Counted from the first letter of the stretch, positions 8,140 to 17,324 are shown. The stretch: DNA of 44,395 nt from Sphingopyxis sp. (GCA_017745175.1 JAGHZY010000001.1:172827-217221); one strand, 5' to 3'. A program made the numbers and translations. Notes: a model not told the origin generated them from the letters alone.

Positions 8140-9604
8140 CAGCGGCGCTCGCCGCGAGTCGCCGATCGTCGAGCGCCGCGATGTTCCTGGCATGGGTTTC
8201 GCGGTCGATGCGATATTTCAGGATCGCGAAAACCGCCATCAGCGAAAACAGCGCGGCGCCGGGGCCGTAGACAAGCCCGAGAAGGTTGAGGCTGCCTTCG
8301 GGCACCGCCACCGGACCGGGGTCTCCGCCCGCCTCCGCCGGCAGGGCGATGAAGCCGAGCAGGAGGCCGGCAACCAGCGTTCCCCCCGCCGATGCGGCCT
8401 TGTTGGCGAAGGCGTTGCCCGCTGCGAAAAGCCCCTCGCGCCGGGTCCCGAACAGCACTTCGTGAAGATCCGCGACATCGGGGCCCATCGCATTCACCGC
8501 AATCCCCGCGCAGCCGGTGAACATTCCGGCTATCAGCGAGAAGATCGTCAACAGCGCCGAGAGGCTGTCGCCTTCGAACGGAAGGAGTCCGGCGAGGCGC
8601 AGCAGCACCGGCGCGGACTGGCAGAGCAACAGCGCCGAAATCCCCAGAATGAGGACGTTTCGTTTCTCCATGCGCGAAAGCAGCAGGCCGCCGAGCGGCG
8701 CGCCGAGGAACAGGCCGAAGAACAGCGCGAGGGTGACAGAGCGGACCTGTTCGCCGTTCAGTCCCCAGAACAACGTATTGGCATGGATTCCGAGCACGCT
8801 GTTGATCCCGAAACCGACAAAGAACAGGATATTCGTCACGAGAACGGTGCGGAAGGCCGGATTGCGCAGGCATTCGGCAATTTCGCCGGCGAAAGCCCGG
8901 ACCGAGCGGATTTCGGCAACGGGCGCATGTTCCCGGCGGCGCGTCGCCAGCGCCGTCCGGCAGGCCACCAGCCCGCCAGCGATAACGATCAGCGCCAGCG
9001 TGATCGCGAACGGTGTATAACGGTCGCGCGCCATCAAGCCTTCGGGGCCGGCGAAAAACAGGCCGAAGCCGAGCAGGAGCCCGGCGATTCCGCCCGACAT
9101 GAAGAAGAACCAGCGTAGCGTCATCAGGGCCGAGCGCTCGCGATAGTCGTCGGTGAGCTCGGCGCCGAGCGCGGTCACGGGCAACAGGAAAAGCGAGACC
9201 GACACCCGCAGCGCCACCGACAGAAAGGCGACCCAGACGAACAATGCGGCACCGTCAAGCGAGCGGGGCAGCGAAAAAAGCAGCATGAGGCCGAGGGCGA
9301 TCGGCAGCAGCGAGCCCAGCATGAAGGGAAGCCGCCGGCCGAGCCGCGAACGGCAATGATCGGACGCCGAGCCGATGAGCGGATCGGCGATCGCGTCGAC
9401 GACCAGCCCCGCCGCAATCGCCGCGCCCGCGAGGCCCGGTGCCATCCCTGCAACGCTGGTCAGGTAGAAGAGCAGGAAGATGTTCAGCGGGTGCAGGGCG
9501 GTGCCGTCGACAAGGCCGCCCGCGGCGAAGCCAAGCTTGTACCGGAGCGGAAGCGGACGCGCGCGTTCGGCCGCCGCCGCAATTTTTCCGGCGAAATCGC
9601 TCAT
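8135..9604 (-). CDS. GPH-family sugar:cation symporter (MFS)
   Basis: 489 aa from the ATG at 9602-9604, preceded by GGAGG; the open frame extends upstream but that part is the rhamnosidase gene in another frame. Twelve hydrophobic helices with glycoside-pentoside-hexuronide family traits are present: KLGFAAGGLVDG at the first helix, VDAIADPLIGSASD and SRLGRRLPFML in the first loop, and FAAGNAFANKAASAGGTLVAG late. It is an inner-membrane carrier for glycosides or sugars driven by a cation gradient. The start overlaps the stop of the rhamnosidase (ATGA), so import and hydrolysis are coupled. Cargo is probably the rhamnoside taken up by the receptor at 13240-15525. Confidence 0.9.
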   Translation of the reverse strand: MSDFAGKIAAAAERARPLPLRYKLGFAAGGLVDGTALHPLNIFLLFYLTSVAGMAPGLAGAAIAAGLVVDAIADPLIGSASDHCRSRLGRRLPFMLGSLLPIALGLMLLFSLPRSLDGAALFVWVAFLSVALRVSVSLFLLPVTALGAELTDDYRERSALMTLRWFFFMSGGIAGLLLGFGLFFAGPEGLMARDRYTPFAITLALIVIAGGLVACRTALATRRREHAPVAEIRSVRAFAGEIAECLRNPAFRTVLVTNILFFVGFGINSVLGIHANTLFWGLNGEQVRSVTLALFFGLFLGAPLGGLLLSRMEKRNVLILGISALLLCQSAPVLLRLAGLLPFEGDSLSALLTIFSLIAGMFTGCAGIAVNAMGPDVADLHEVLFGTRREGLFAAGNAFANKAASAGGTLVAGLLLGFIALPAEAGGDPGPVAVPEGSLNLLGLVYGPGAALFSLMAVFAILKYRIDRETHARNIAALDDRRLAASAAA

Positions 9605-12141
9605 CGATTGCCTCCGCGAGATAGTTTGAGCCGGATGAAATCGACATGCGCCGCCCCGTCGCGATCGCGGCGCGACTGCAGGGCGAAACCCGGCGGTGCA
9701 ACGACGTCGAACGGAACGGATCCGGCGCGGATCACGGCGTCGAACCCGGCGGCGCGGCGGCGCAGGTCGACCGAAATCTCTCCGGGGCCGGCGGGCACAA
9801 CGCCCGCCGCAAAATCGAGATCGAACAGGTCGGGCATGACCCGGGCGCGGGCGAAGCCCGGCCTGGCCGGAGCGACGCCCAGCAGGTGGCGCGACAGGAA
9901 ATGGGTCGGAGAGGCCGAGAAGCCGTGGCACAGGCTCGCCCATGGCGTGACGGCCTCCCAGAGCGTGGTCGACCCGGCTTCGATCATCGGCGTATATCGC
10001 CGCCTGATATTGTGGAGAGCGGTGCCACCCCGGCCATGTTTCGCCAGCGCTTCGTTGACGAAGTGGCTGTAAAAGGTGTTCGCGACGACGACCCCATGCT
10101 CTTCGTCAAGCGGTGTGCCGACGGGGACCACCGGCGGCGCGGGGGTCACGGTCTCGCGCTCCGGATCGGTCGCCCAGTCGAACGCGCGCGCGATCCGGTC
10201 CGGAGCGGCGTCGCCCCACAGCGCGAGCGCGGCAACGCCATGCTGCGATGTCCGCCCGATCTGTGTCCCCGCCGGATCGACCATGTCGACCCACACGCCG
10301 CGCCTTTCGTCCCAATGGTCGGCGTCGAGCCTGTTCGCGATGGTCCGGGCGCGTTTGGCATAGATGCGTGCGGCGCGCCGGTCTTCCAGCGCGCATGCGA
10401 TCGTCGCCGCAGCGCCGAACGCGCCGGCCAGCTGCGCGTTGAGCGGCAGCGCCTGATGATCGCGGCCGAGCCCGGCCCAGTCCATGAAGTGCCAATAAGG
10501 CATATCGACGACCAGCCCGTTCGGCCCGGCAATCCGCTCGAACCAGCCGAGCGCCTTGCGAATCGAGGGCCAGATCTGCGCGATCGTCGCGAGGTCGCCG
10601 GAAAGCTGCCAATAGTCGGCGGCGCACAATATCCATTGCAGCGTCCAGTCGGGTATCAGGCGTGCGTTGTGCCCGTGATCGCCGGGCGCGAACATTTGGG
10701 TCAGGCCGTCGGGCCGCTGACTTTCGGACGCCTGCAGCAGATATTTCGCCGTGAGCGCGGAGGCCGAACTGCCGAACGCCGCGTGCGCCGCCAGATTTTC
10801 GACCGTGACGTCGCCCAGCCACTGGCGTTGTTCGCGGCTCGGGCAGTCTTCCCACGCGTCATGCATGCATTGTCTGAGCGTATAGGCACCCGCCGCCCAC
10901 AGCCGGGTCAGGACGGGGTCCGAACACGAGAAGCGGCCGCGTTCCTCAACGGGATAATGGGTTTCGATGGCGCCGAGCCGGCGGATGACGACGCCCGCAG
11001 GGGCGTTACGCACGACGATATGCATATAGCGGATCGCGCACCATTCAAACCGCCGGAAGCGTTGCATCCCGGGGCGGGCGGTATAGCGGCAGAGATGGGC
11101 GTCGGTGCCGATATAGGGACGGCGTTCGATCCGTGCGTCGGGGTCGACCGGCCCGGTCCATTCGCCGGGCAATCGTTCGGCGCACGCGATCTCGATCACT
11201 TCGCCGCCCTTCGCCTCGATCTCGAAGCAGGGGTGGCCCGAAAAAATACGGCCGAAGTCGATCGTGAAGGCGGTGTCGGTGCCGTCGATGGTGCGGATGA
11301 CGGTAGAGGCCGCTTCGTCGCGCAGCAGGTCTTCGAGGCGGTGTGCGACGTCTTGCGGCGCGGGTACGAGCGGTTCGTCGTAGAGCCGGAGGTGCAGTGG
11401 CAGATCGGGGCGGGGGCGCTGCCCCCTGACCCAGCGGATATTCTGCGCGTGCACCGGAATCTCGCGAAGAGAAGGAATTCCCCGGGGAAGCAGGATCGGG
11501 AAGGGGCGGATGGTCATGCCCTGATACAGCGACTCCGGTCCGCCGCCGCCGGCGAGCAAGGGACGCGCGACATCCCAGCCGGTATCGTCGAAATCCGGGG
11601 TCGTCCAGCCGACGGGCAACAGATTGGCGTCGAGCGCTTCGATGAAGCCGAGGCTGTGGTTGGCCTGCTCGACCTCCCGGGCCCAGGCGAAGGTCTGCGT
11701 ACAGCGCCACTGTCGGCGCGTATCGACGACGGGGCCTTCGACCCATAATCCGCCGTCGCCGAACACCGGTCGCCAGAGCCCGCGGACGCCTTCGTAGAAC
11801 GCGGTGTCGACGCCGTAGGTGTGGATCAGGACCGCGACGATGTTCCGGCCCTGCCGGAGCGCAGGCGCGATATCATGGCTGTCGTAGCGCTGCGCGAGGG
11901 GGCTGCATCGCACCGGTCCGCGGCCCTGTTCTTCGCCGTTCACATAGAGGATGTAGCGCCCGTCGACGGTGATGTCCGTCGGTGCTGCGGCCGGCACCGC
12001 GTCCAGCTCGACCTCCGTGCGGAACAGGAACCAGCGGTTCTTGCCATCGTCTCTTGCGGGCAGGTCTCTTGAAGCGGTCAACCAGTCTTCGGCGATGGGT
12101 TGTCGCGGCGTCCAGACAAAGGGGGCGCGGAACGATGTCAT
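9601..12141 (-). CDS. alpha-L-rhamnosidase-like GH78 protein (second copy)
   Basis: 846 aa. N-terminal beta domains contain DGRYILYVNGEEQGRGPVRC, a sugar-binding-like sandwich. The catalytic helical barrel carries DCPSREQRQWLGD with Glu437 (general acid position) and STTLWEAVTPWASLCHGFS with Glu729 (general base position), then a C-terminal beta domain. No signal peptide is visible. It is clearly not a recent duplicate of the gene at 5095: the domains before the barrel and the loop sequences differ, suggesting a different linkage or aglycone. Both ends overlap neighbours by four bases (esterase upstream, symporter downstream). Some GH78 relatives act on other deoxysugars, so rhamnose specificity is likely but not proven. 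Confidence 0.88.
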   Translation of the reverse strand: MTSFRAPFVWTPRQPIAEDWLTASRDLPARDDGKNRWFLFRTEVELDAVPAAAPTDITVDGRYILYVNGEEQGRGPVRCSPLAQRYDSHDIAPALRQGRNIVAVLIHTYGVDTAFYEGVRGLWRPVFGDGGLWVEGPVVDTRRQWRCTQTFAWAREVEQANHSLGFIEALDANLLPVGWTTPDFDDTGWDVARPLLAGGGGPESLYQGMTIRPFPILLPRGIPSLREIPVHAQNIRWVRGQRPRPDLPLHLRLYDEPLVPAPQDVAHRLEDLLRDEAASTVIRTIDGTDTAFTIDFGRIFSGHPCFEIEAKGGEVIEIACAERLPGEWTGPVDPDARIERRPYIGTDAHLCRYTARPGMQRFRRFEWCAIRYMHIVVRNAPAGVVIRRLGAIETHYPVEERGRFSCSDPVLTRLWAAGAYTLRQCMHDAWEDCPSREQRQWLGDVTVENLAAHAAFGSSASALTAKYLLQASESQRPDGLTQMFAPGDHGHNARLIPDWTLQWILCAADYWQLSGDLATIAQIWPSIRKALGWFERIAGPNGLVVDMPYWHFMDWAGLGRDHQALPLNAQLAGAFGAAATIACALEDRRAARIYAKRARTIANRLDADHWDERRGVWVDMVDPAGTQIGRTSQHGVAALALWGDAAPDRIARAFDWATDPERETVTPAPPVVPVGTPLDEEHGVVVANTFYSHFVNEALAKHGRGGTALHNIRRRYTPMIEAGSTTLWEAVTPWASLCHGFSASPTHFLSRHLLGVAPARPGFARARVMPDLFDLDFAAGVVPAGPGEISVDLRRRAAGFDAVIRAGSVPFDVVAPPGFALQSRRDRDGAAHVDFIRLKLSRGGNR

Positions 12142-13154
12142 GCTGCGGCGATCCCGGCGAACAGGGGCGGCGCGGGTTCCGGCGGGGTAGCCAGTTCGGC
12201 CCGGCCGAAAGCCCGGGCGAGCGCGTTGAGCAAGGCGAGCCGATAGCGGCGGCTCGCCCGCGCATGCGGGGCCAGCGTGTCGAAGGCGTGAAAGGCGCCG
12301 GGTACCACCAGCAATTCTACGGGTACGCCGGCCTCGACAAGGCGCCCGGCGAAAGCGATATTCTCAGGCGCGAAAAGATCGACAGAGCCTGTGCCGATGA
12401 AGATCGGAGGCAAGCCGGACAGATCGGCTTCCCGTGCGGGCACCGGGCCGCGACCTTCGCTGTCGCCGAGCAGCGCGGACCATGCCGCCGCATTCAGCGC
12501 CGGCCGCCACACAAAGGCACCAAGATGCGGGGGAAGCCGGACGCTCTTTCCCGTACGATCGTCGAGCATCGGGCAGGAGAGCGCGAGGAAGCTGGCGGCG
12601 ACTTCGCCGCGATCCCGTGCGGCGAGCGCCAGCATCGCGGCGTGGCCACCGCCCGCGCTTTCGCCCAGCAGCGCGATCCTGTCGCGATCGACGCCGAGCT
12701 CGGCGGCATGGTCAAAAACCCATCGCAACGCGGCATAGTTATCGTCGAGGGCGCCGGGAAAGGACGTCTCGGGCGCGAGCCGATATTCGACGGTGACGAC
12801 GACGCATTCAAGCGCCTTCGCGATGACCTGCATATCGGCGACGCTGCCCCCGGCCGATCCGGCGACGAAGCCGCCGCCATGCAGATGGAGGATGGCGGGC
12901 TTGGTCGATGCCGGGTCGGCGTTGATGACGAACAGTGCAAGGTCGGGCGCGTCAGGCACACCGATCGTGCGTGCCGCGACCCCGGGTTCGCGAAGAAAGG
13001 GCTTCTGCGTCGCTGCACCGCGCGCGCGTATCGACCGCAGCGCGTCGGGCGTGATCCGGGCTTCCGGGGATGGCGATTCCAATATCATGCGGTCGAGGGC
13101 GGGTCGAAGTTCGGGATCGACGAGCGCAACGGGGTCGATCGGGCGGATGGTCAA
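12138..13154 (-). CDS. alpha/beta-hydrolase esterase, HSL family (second copy)
   Basis: 338 aa from a TTG at 13152-13154, with GAGG about 8 bases upstream; the nearby ATG is out of frame and the next in-frame Met is residue 23. Family marks in order are LHLHGGGFVAGS, LLGESAGGGHAAML (nucleophile Ser), GTGSVDLFAPEN (Asp) and VPGAFHAFD (His). It is cytoplasmic by lack of a signal peptide. Its stop overlaps the start of the rhamnosidase, mirroring the esterase-rhamnosidase pair on the plus strand. The likely role is deacylation of an imported acyl-rhamnoside. The start codon is the least certain point. Confidence 0.87.
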   Translation of the reverse strand: MTIRPIDPVALVDPELRPALDRMILESPSPEARITPDALRSIRARGAATQKPFLREPGVAARTIGVPDAPDLALFVINADPASTKPAILHLHGGGFVAGSAGGSVADMQVIAKALECVVVTVEYRLAPETSFPGALDDNYAALRWVFDHAAELGVDRDRIALLGESAGGGHAAMLALAARDRGEVAASFLALSCPMLDDRTGKSVRLPPHLGAFVWRPALNAAAWSALLGDSEGRGPVPAREADLSGLPPIFIGTGSVDLFAPENIAFAGRLVEAGVPVELLVVPGAFHAFDTLAPHARASRRYRLALLNALARAFGRAELATPPEPAPPLFAGIAAA

Positions 13155-13202
13155 GAAAGCGGCCTCATGGTGGGGTGGTTTCCAATCTGCGGACGCGGCG
13201 AC

Positions 13203-13230
13203 CCGGCCGCGGCCGCGAGGCCGCAGCCGG
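13203..13230 (-). terminator. intercistronic hairpin between receptor and esterase genes
   Basis: A 12-bp GC stem (13203-13214 with 13219-13230, one wobble pair) closes a 4-base loop in the 85-base gap between the TonB-dependent receptor stop and the esterase start. No T-tract follows in the direction of transcription. It more likely acts as a partial terminator or 3'-end stabiliser that keeps receptor mRNA above enzyme mRNA than as a full stop. Confidence 0.5.
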
Positions 13231-13239
13231 ACGCGCCGG

Positions 13240-15525
13240 TTAATGCCGGAAGCGCAGCGTTACGCCGTAAGTCCGCGGCTCGTTCACAAACGCCGCGAGA
13301 CTTCCGCTGCCGCCGGGGGTGCCGATGCCGCCCAGATACATGTTTTCCCGGGTCAGGTTGCGGCCCCAGAGCTGGATTCCAAGGCCGCTCTTGAGCGCAA
13401 GCTCGACACTGGCGCCCAGAAAGTCCGTATTTCCATTCCGGAACGCTTCGGTCAGCGGCAGATCGGTGTAATGGCTCGTCGCATGGCGCAGGTTGATGTT
13501 GGCGAGCAAGCGAACATCGTCGCCGAGCGGCTGGTCGAGGTTGATCCCGCCGACGAGCGTCCAGCGCGGCGCGTTGGGCGGCGGCCGGCCGGTCAGGTCC
13601 TGGCTGGCGATGATGCTGCCGGCGGGCGGCGGGGCGCCGGGGAAGCTCAGATATTCGGCGTCGAGATAGTTCACGCTGGCGCTGAACGCGAGCGGCTTGA
13701 CCGGACGATAGAGAATTTCGGCCTCGACGCCGCGCGAACGGACCTTGGCGGCATTCAGGGTCAGGAATGAGGAAGTCTGGCTGTTGAAGGCCTGAACCTG
13801 CTGGTCGTTCACCGTCTGGGTATAGACCGCGATATTGGTGCTCAGCCGGTCGCCTAACAGACGGAATTTTGCTCCCGCCTCGAAGGCGTCGGTCGTCTCG
13901 GGGGCAACCGATGGCTCTGCCGGGTTCGTCAGGAGAAGGTTGATAGCGCCCGATTTGTAGCCGCGCGCATAACGAAGGTAGAAATTGGCCGCGGGGCCCG
14001 GCTGCCAGGCGATTGTCGCCGAACCCATCAGCGCGTCGTCGTTTCGTTTCGCATCGCCGGGGAACGAGAAGGAGCCGGGCGCGACGGTGACGTGACCCGT
14101 CTTCTTTTCATTGAGATAGCGCAGCCCGCCGGTGATGCGGAGCGTGTCGGACAGATTGTAGGTCGCCTGACCGAACAGCGCCCCGCTCTTCGCCGTCCCG
14201 ACACCGAGCGAGTCATAGAAGGTGATCGTCCGCGCGAGCGGCTTGATCAATATCCGCAGCTGGTTGAGATCGACCGTTTTCTGGTCGAAATAGTAGCCGC
14301 CGACGACGAACTCCACCGGACTGCCCGCGGCATTCTGAAGCCGGACCTCCGCCGAGGTTTCGCGGACATTGCTCGTCGGACTGGACCGCACGCTCATCAT
14401 CGCGGAATCGACGCCGTCGATGTCGAGGGCGGAACTGCCCAGGAAGCGTCGGTGCGCCCCGATCGCCGTCAGGGTGAGGTTGCCAAAATCCTGATCGACC
14501 TGAAGCGAAACGCCCTTGTCCTTGGCTTTCTCTCCCGACGGCGTGTCCTGCGTCGTGCGCCGGTCGAATGGCCGGTAAAAGGTGCCGCTGCTCGCGGGAT
14601 TGCTCGGCGACACGCCGCGGGTACCCGGCGTGGGAGGGGTATAGCCGATGAACCCGCCGCGGACGTTGAAGGAAAAGGGCGTGGCGACGGCGGCGTCGGA
14701 AACGAACAGCGGCAAATAGGAACAGCAACGGTCGTCCATCTGCGAATAGTCGGCGATCAGTCGCACGCGGGTTTCGTCGGTCGGGGTCCAGTAGAGCTGG
14801 GCGCGGATGCTCTGCCGGTCGCGCGCATTGCTCCGTCCGCGCGACAGGTTCGGCGCGTCGAGGAAGCCGTGGTTGTAATTCTCCGCCACCGCGATGCTGA
14901 CCGCAAGCTTGTCCGCGACCAGCGGGACGTTGACCGAAAGACGCGCCTGGACCGTGTCGAAATTGCCGTAAGTTCCCTCGGCATAGACGCCGAACGCATT
15001 CGCGTCGGGGGTCGCCGTCGAGATATTGATCGCACCGGCCGAGTTGTTGCGACCAAACAAGGTGCTTTGCGGCCCGCGCAGCACCTCGACACGTTCGATG
15101 TCCAGCAAGTCCTGCAGCGCAGCGCCGGGCCGGCCGCGGAACACGCCGTCGATATAGACGCCGACCGACTGCTCGGAACCGCGAACCGCCGTTCCGATCC
15201 CGCGCACGGTGAAGATGGCGTTGCTGGGGTTCGAGGTCTGGGACACGGTCAGACTGGGCGATACCTCCTGGAGATTTGCCAGATTGCTGATGTGCGCGGC
15301 TTGGAGCCGGTCGCCGCTCAGCACCTCGACCGACGCCGGCACCTTGAGCAGCGTTTCCGTCCGGCGCTGGGCGGTGACGATGATCTCGTCGAGGCCGGTA
15401 TCGGCGGTCGCCGCTTCGCCGGGGGGGGCGGGTTCGTCGGCACCGGCCACATGCGCGGAGGCAGGCACTGCCAGCAATGCCGCCGCAGCGGCAAGCGTTG
15501 AACTCATGATCGAAAATGTCTGCAT
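13240..15525 (-). CDS. TonB-dependent receptor (rhamnoside uptake candidate)
   Basis: 761 aa from the ATG at 15523-15525 (GAGAGG upstream). An N-terminal signal peptide (MQTFSIMSSTLAAAAALLAV, cleavage near ASA) leads into a TonB-box region DEIIVTAQRR, a plug domain (FTVRGIGTAVRG, GVYIDGVFRGRPG, RVEVLRGPQSTLFGRNNSAGAINI) and a 22-strand-type barrel ending in the aromatic/charged RFRH. It imports bulky substrates across the outer membrane using TonB energy. It heads the minus-strand operon with esterase, GH78, symporter and TetR, so its substrate is probably an (acylated) rhamnoside too large for porins. The FAD/NAR-type SusD partner of Bacteroidetes is absent, as usual in proteobacteria. Confidence 0.93.
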   Translation of the reverse strand: MQTFSIMSSTLAAAAALLAVPASAHVAGADEPAPPGEAATADTGLDEIIVTAQRRTETLLKVPASVEVLSGDRLQAAHISNLANLQEVSPSLTVSQTSNPSNAIFTVRGIGTAVRGSEQSVGVYIDGVFRGRPGAALQDLLDIERVEVLRGPQSTLFGRNNSAGAINISTATPDANAFGVYAEGTYGNFDTVQARLSVNVPLVADKLAVSIAVAENYNHGFLDAPNLSRGRSNARDRQSIRAQLYWTPTDETRVRLIADYSQMDDRCCSYLPLFVSDAAVATPFSFNVRGGFIGYTPPTPGTRGVSPSNPASSGTFYRPFDRRTTQDTPSGEKAKDKGVSLQVDQDFGNLTLTAIGAHRRFLGSSALDIDGVDSAMMSVRSSPTSNVRETSAEVRLQNAAGSPVEFVVGGYYFDQKTVDLNQLRILIKPLARTITFYDSLGVGTAKSGALFGQATYNLSDTLRITGGLRYLNEKKTGHVTVAPGSFSFPGDAKRNDDALMGSATIAWQPGPAANFYLRYARGYKSGAINLLLTNPAEPSVAPETTDAFEAGAKFRLLGDRLSTNIAVYTQTVNDQQVQAFNSQTSSFLTLNAAKVRSRGVEAEILYRPVKPLAFSASVNYLDAEYLSFPGAPPPAGSIIASQDLTGRPPPNAPRWTLVGGINLDQPLGDDVRLLANINLRHATSHYTDLPLTEAFRNGNTDFLGASVELALKSGLGIQLWGRNLTRENMYLGGIGTPGGSGSLAAFVNEPRTYGVTLRFRH

Positions 15526-15610
15526 CGGAAAACGCCTCTCCCTCTCGTCGGCGCTCCGTTGCGCGCCCCTGCGACCTTCCTTTCAGTCGTCGCGACCCTT
15601 TATCACAAAT

Positions 15611-15630
15611 TTACTGGTCGTCCAGCCAGT
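15611..15630. promoter_or_regulatory. TetR-type operator candidate before the TonB-dependent receptor gene
   Basis: ACTGG and CCAGT are separated by 8 bases at 15613-15630, with a nested CTGG-N4-CCAG. It lies 88-105 bases upstream of the receptor start, where the promoter should be. A closely similar site (shared TTACTGG, CAG, AGT and TTGA at equal spacing) precedes the DUF3089 gene at 17442-17463. TetR at 7380-8027 is the natural candidate to bind it. Confidence 0.5.
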
Positions 15631-15637
15631 TTTTGAT

Positions 15638-16099
15638 TCAATCGGGCCCGCGCGATCCGGCGCTTCCGCTTTCGCCCGGGGAGAGGGGATAAATGCGGGA
15701 CGGCGGCGGCGGATTGCAGACGTGCTGCAGGATCGCGAAATCCGGGCCGCCATCGTCGGTAACGACCTCGCCAAGCTGGCTCAGCCACACGAAGCGACGC
15801 GGGGTTGCGCTCCCCCGCACGACGCGCTCGCCGCAGACGATCAGGCGTTCCTGATCGACGATACGGAGATTGTGAAGGCGGGTTCCGGGTTCCCCCAGAG
15901 TGTCCAGTATCTGCTGTTCGACCAGAGCGAAGGCTTCGACCGGGGCACCCGCCGCCGGCGAGGAGAGCGCTTGCACCGTGACGACGCCCCTCCCGCCGGC
16001 TTGCGATTCGTCCCGGGCATTCCACCACAACAGCCCGGACAGGATGAGGATGGCGGAGGTGGCGAGCGCGAGGCGCGGTAGTGCGGCTTCGATCTGCAT
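15638..16099 (-). CDS. hypothetical protein with one N-terminal membrane anchor
   Basis: 153 aa from the ATG at 16097-16099, five bases after the DUF3089 stop codon begins; an upstream in-frame ATG at 16135 would overlap that gene by 32 bases. Residues 8-25 form a hydrophobic segment (LALATSAILILSGLLWW), so the rest is probably periplasmic. The body contains PVEAFALVEQQILDTLGEPGTRLHNLRIVDQERLIVCGE, and the C-terminus is Pro/Ser/Gly-rich. I recognise no family. It is likely the last gene of a short operon with the secreted DUF3089 hydrolase and might be an accessory or adapter for it; that is inference. Confidence 0.7.
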   Translation of the reverse strand: MQIEAALPRLALATSAILILSGLLWWNARDESQAGGRGVVTVQALSSPAAGAPVEAFALVEQQILDTLGEPGTRLHNLRIVDQERLIVCGERVVRGSATPRRFVWLSQLGEVVTDDGGPDFAILQHVCNPPPPSRIYPLSPGESGSAGSRGPD

Positions 16100-16103
16100 G
16101 GCT

Positions 16104-17324
16104 TTATCCGACCGGTGGACGTCGTGCGGCCACAAGCGAGATCATGTCCTGCATCGGAAATTGCATGTCGAGGACATGAAGTCCGACATCACCGATCAAC
16201 AACTGGGTCACCCAGTCGAGGAGATTTTTGGAAAGCTTGACGATACCCCGGCGGGGATCGCCCGGAGCCATCTCCTCGCGGATCGAAAAGAACCGCATCT
16301 GCGTATTTGTCGCGGCGACGCACGCGCCGCTATAGGCACCGCTCAGACGCGTGAAGGACTTTGTCTGCGCGTCGTCGCGGACGAAACCCGAAGAATCGGC
16401 GGCAGGCATCAGCACCGTCGCCTGCAGCAATTTGCGCCCGCTTCGGCGGGCTTCGGGAGAAAGCGAGGGATCGTCGAGAGTGGCGGGATTGACGCAGACG
16501 CGTTCCTGCCCGGCCGGGGTGGGGACGCGCGAATCGGTCGTCGGGTCGGAACCCTCGGCATAGCTGCCGAAAGCGATGAAGCAGCCGGTTTCGCCCGGCT
16601 GGGTGCAAACCGGAACCTGCGCGAAGGTACCGCCGAGCTTCTGGCCGGTCGGAACGTTGACCGGGATGCCGGCGAGTATTCCGAGGAGCAGCTTTGCGCG
16701 CAGTTCGGGCGAGTTCTCGAACCGGCCCTGAAGCAATCTGATCAGCATTTCGCCGCCCTGCGAATGTCCGATCAGCACAATCTTGCGACCCTGATTGTGG
16801 TTCGCCAGATAATAGTCGAAGGCGGCAAGGACGTCGGAAGCAGCGACGTCGATATACATCTGCCGGACGAATTCGGGCAGGGCATAGGCACCGATCGTCG
16901 CCTGGCGATACTGCGGCGCGAACATCCTGCACTCGCTTGCGAACGACGCCGCCTGCGCGGCGGTGGCTGCCTCGATCGCGCTTCTGTCCATATAATATGG
17001 GTCCGGGTTGCCCGGAACGAGGTTCAGTCCGGCCGTCGGGTAGACGTAGAAGCAATCGACCGTGCTCGACGTGGCCGGCGGTCGCGGCGGCACCGGTGCC
17101 GATGACCCGTTCGCAAACAGCTCGACCGCATTGAGGTCGCGCGAGCAGACGTCGTCGCGACCTGGCAGGCAGATCCAGCGGGCGGCGTCGGCATATCTGG
17201 CAGAATTATTTGTGCTCGGCAGCGTCTGTGCGCCGACCGGACCTTGCCCTGCCGCAACCGCAAATGCCATTCCCGCCGCGGCAAAGCGCCGTGACAGGGA
17301 AGCCCCCCTTGTTCCCCTCGACAT
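16104..17324 (-). CDS. secreted DUF3089 alpha/beta-hydrolase (first copy)
   Basis: 406 aa from the ATG at 17322-17324 (GGAAAGGA upstream). A signal peptide (basic start, then FAAAGMAFAVAAGQGPVGAQ) predicts export. Family marks are DCFYVYPTAGLN, a RMFAPQYRQATIGAY segment, VLIGHSQGGEM with nucleophile Ser188, and an ERVCVNPATL segment near the C-terminus, all typical of DUF3089 proteins, which are alpha/beta hydrolases of unknown substrate that are frequent beside TonB-dependent receptors in sphingomonads. Cysteine pairs such as CLPGRDDVC and CTQPGETGC suggest disulfides. The promoter region carries a dyad resembling that of the rhamnoside receptor, so the two may be co-regulated. A paralog is at 29004-30149. 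Confidence 0.87.
   Translation of the reverse strand: MSRGTRGASLSRRFAAAGMAFAVAAGQGPVGAQTLPSTNNSARYADAARWICLPGRDDVCSRDLNAVELFANGSSAPVPPRPPATSSTVDCFYVYPTAGLNLVPGNPDPYYMDRSAIEAATAAQAASFASECRMFAPQYRQATIGAYALPEFVRQMYIDVAASDVLAAFDYYLANHNQGRKIVLIGHSQGGEMLIRLLQGRFENSPELRAKLLLGILAGIPVNVPTGQKLGGTFAQVPVCTQPGETGCFIAFGSYAEGSDPTTDSRVPTPAGQERVCVNPATLDDPSLSPEARRSGRKLLQATVLMPAADSSGFVRDDAQTKSFTRLSGAYSGACVAATNTQMRFFSIREEMAPGDPRRGIVKLSKNLLDWVTQLLIGDVGLHVLDMQFPMQDMISLVAARRPPVG

Noticed and set aside
9646..11748. 700-codon plus-strand open frame
   Set aside because: Antisense to the second GH78 gene, whose catalytic motifs are clear; the plus-strand product has none.
14092..15501. 469-codon plus-strand open frame
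   Set aside because: Antisense to the first TonB receptor, including its signal peptide and plug; codon pattern is a mirror artefact.
2874..15525. Gellan/sphingan or rhamnogalacturonan utilisation locus
   Set aside because: No polysaccharide lyase, glucuronyl hydrolase or secreted glycanase is present; both GH78 proteins lack signal peptides.
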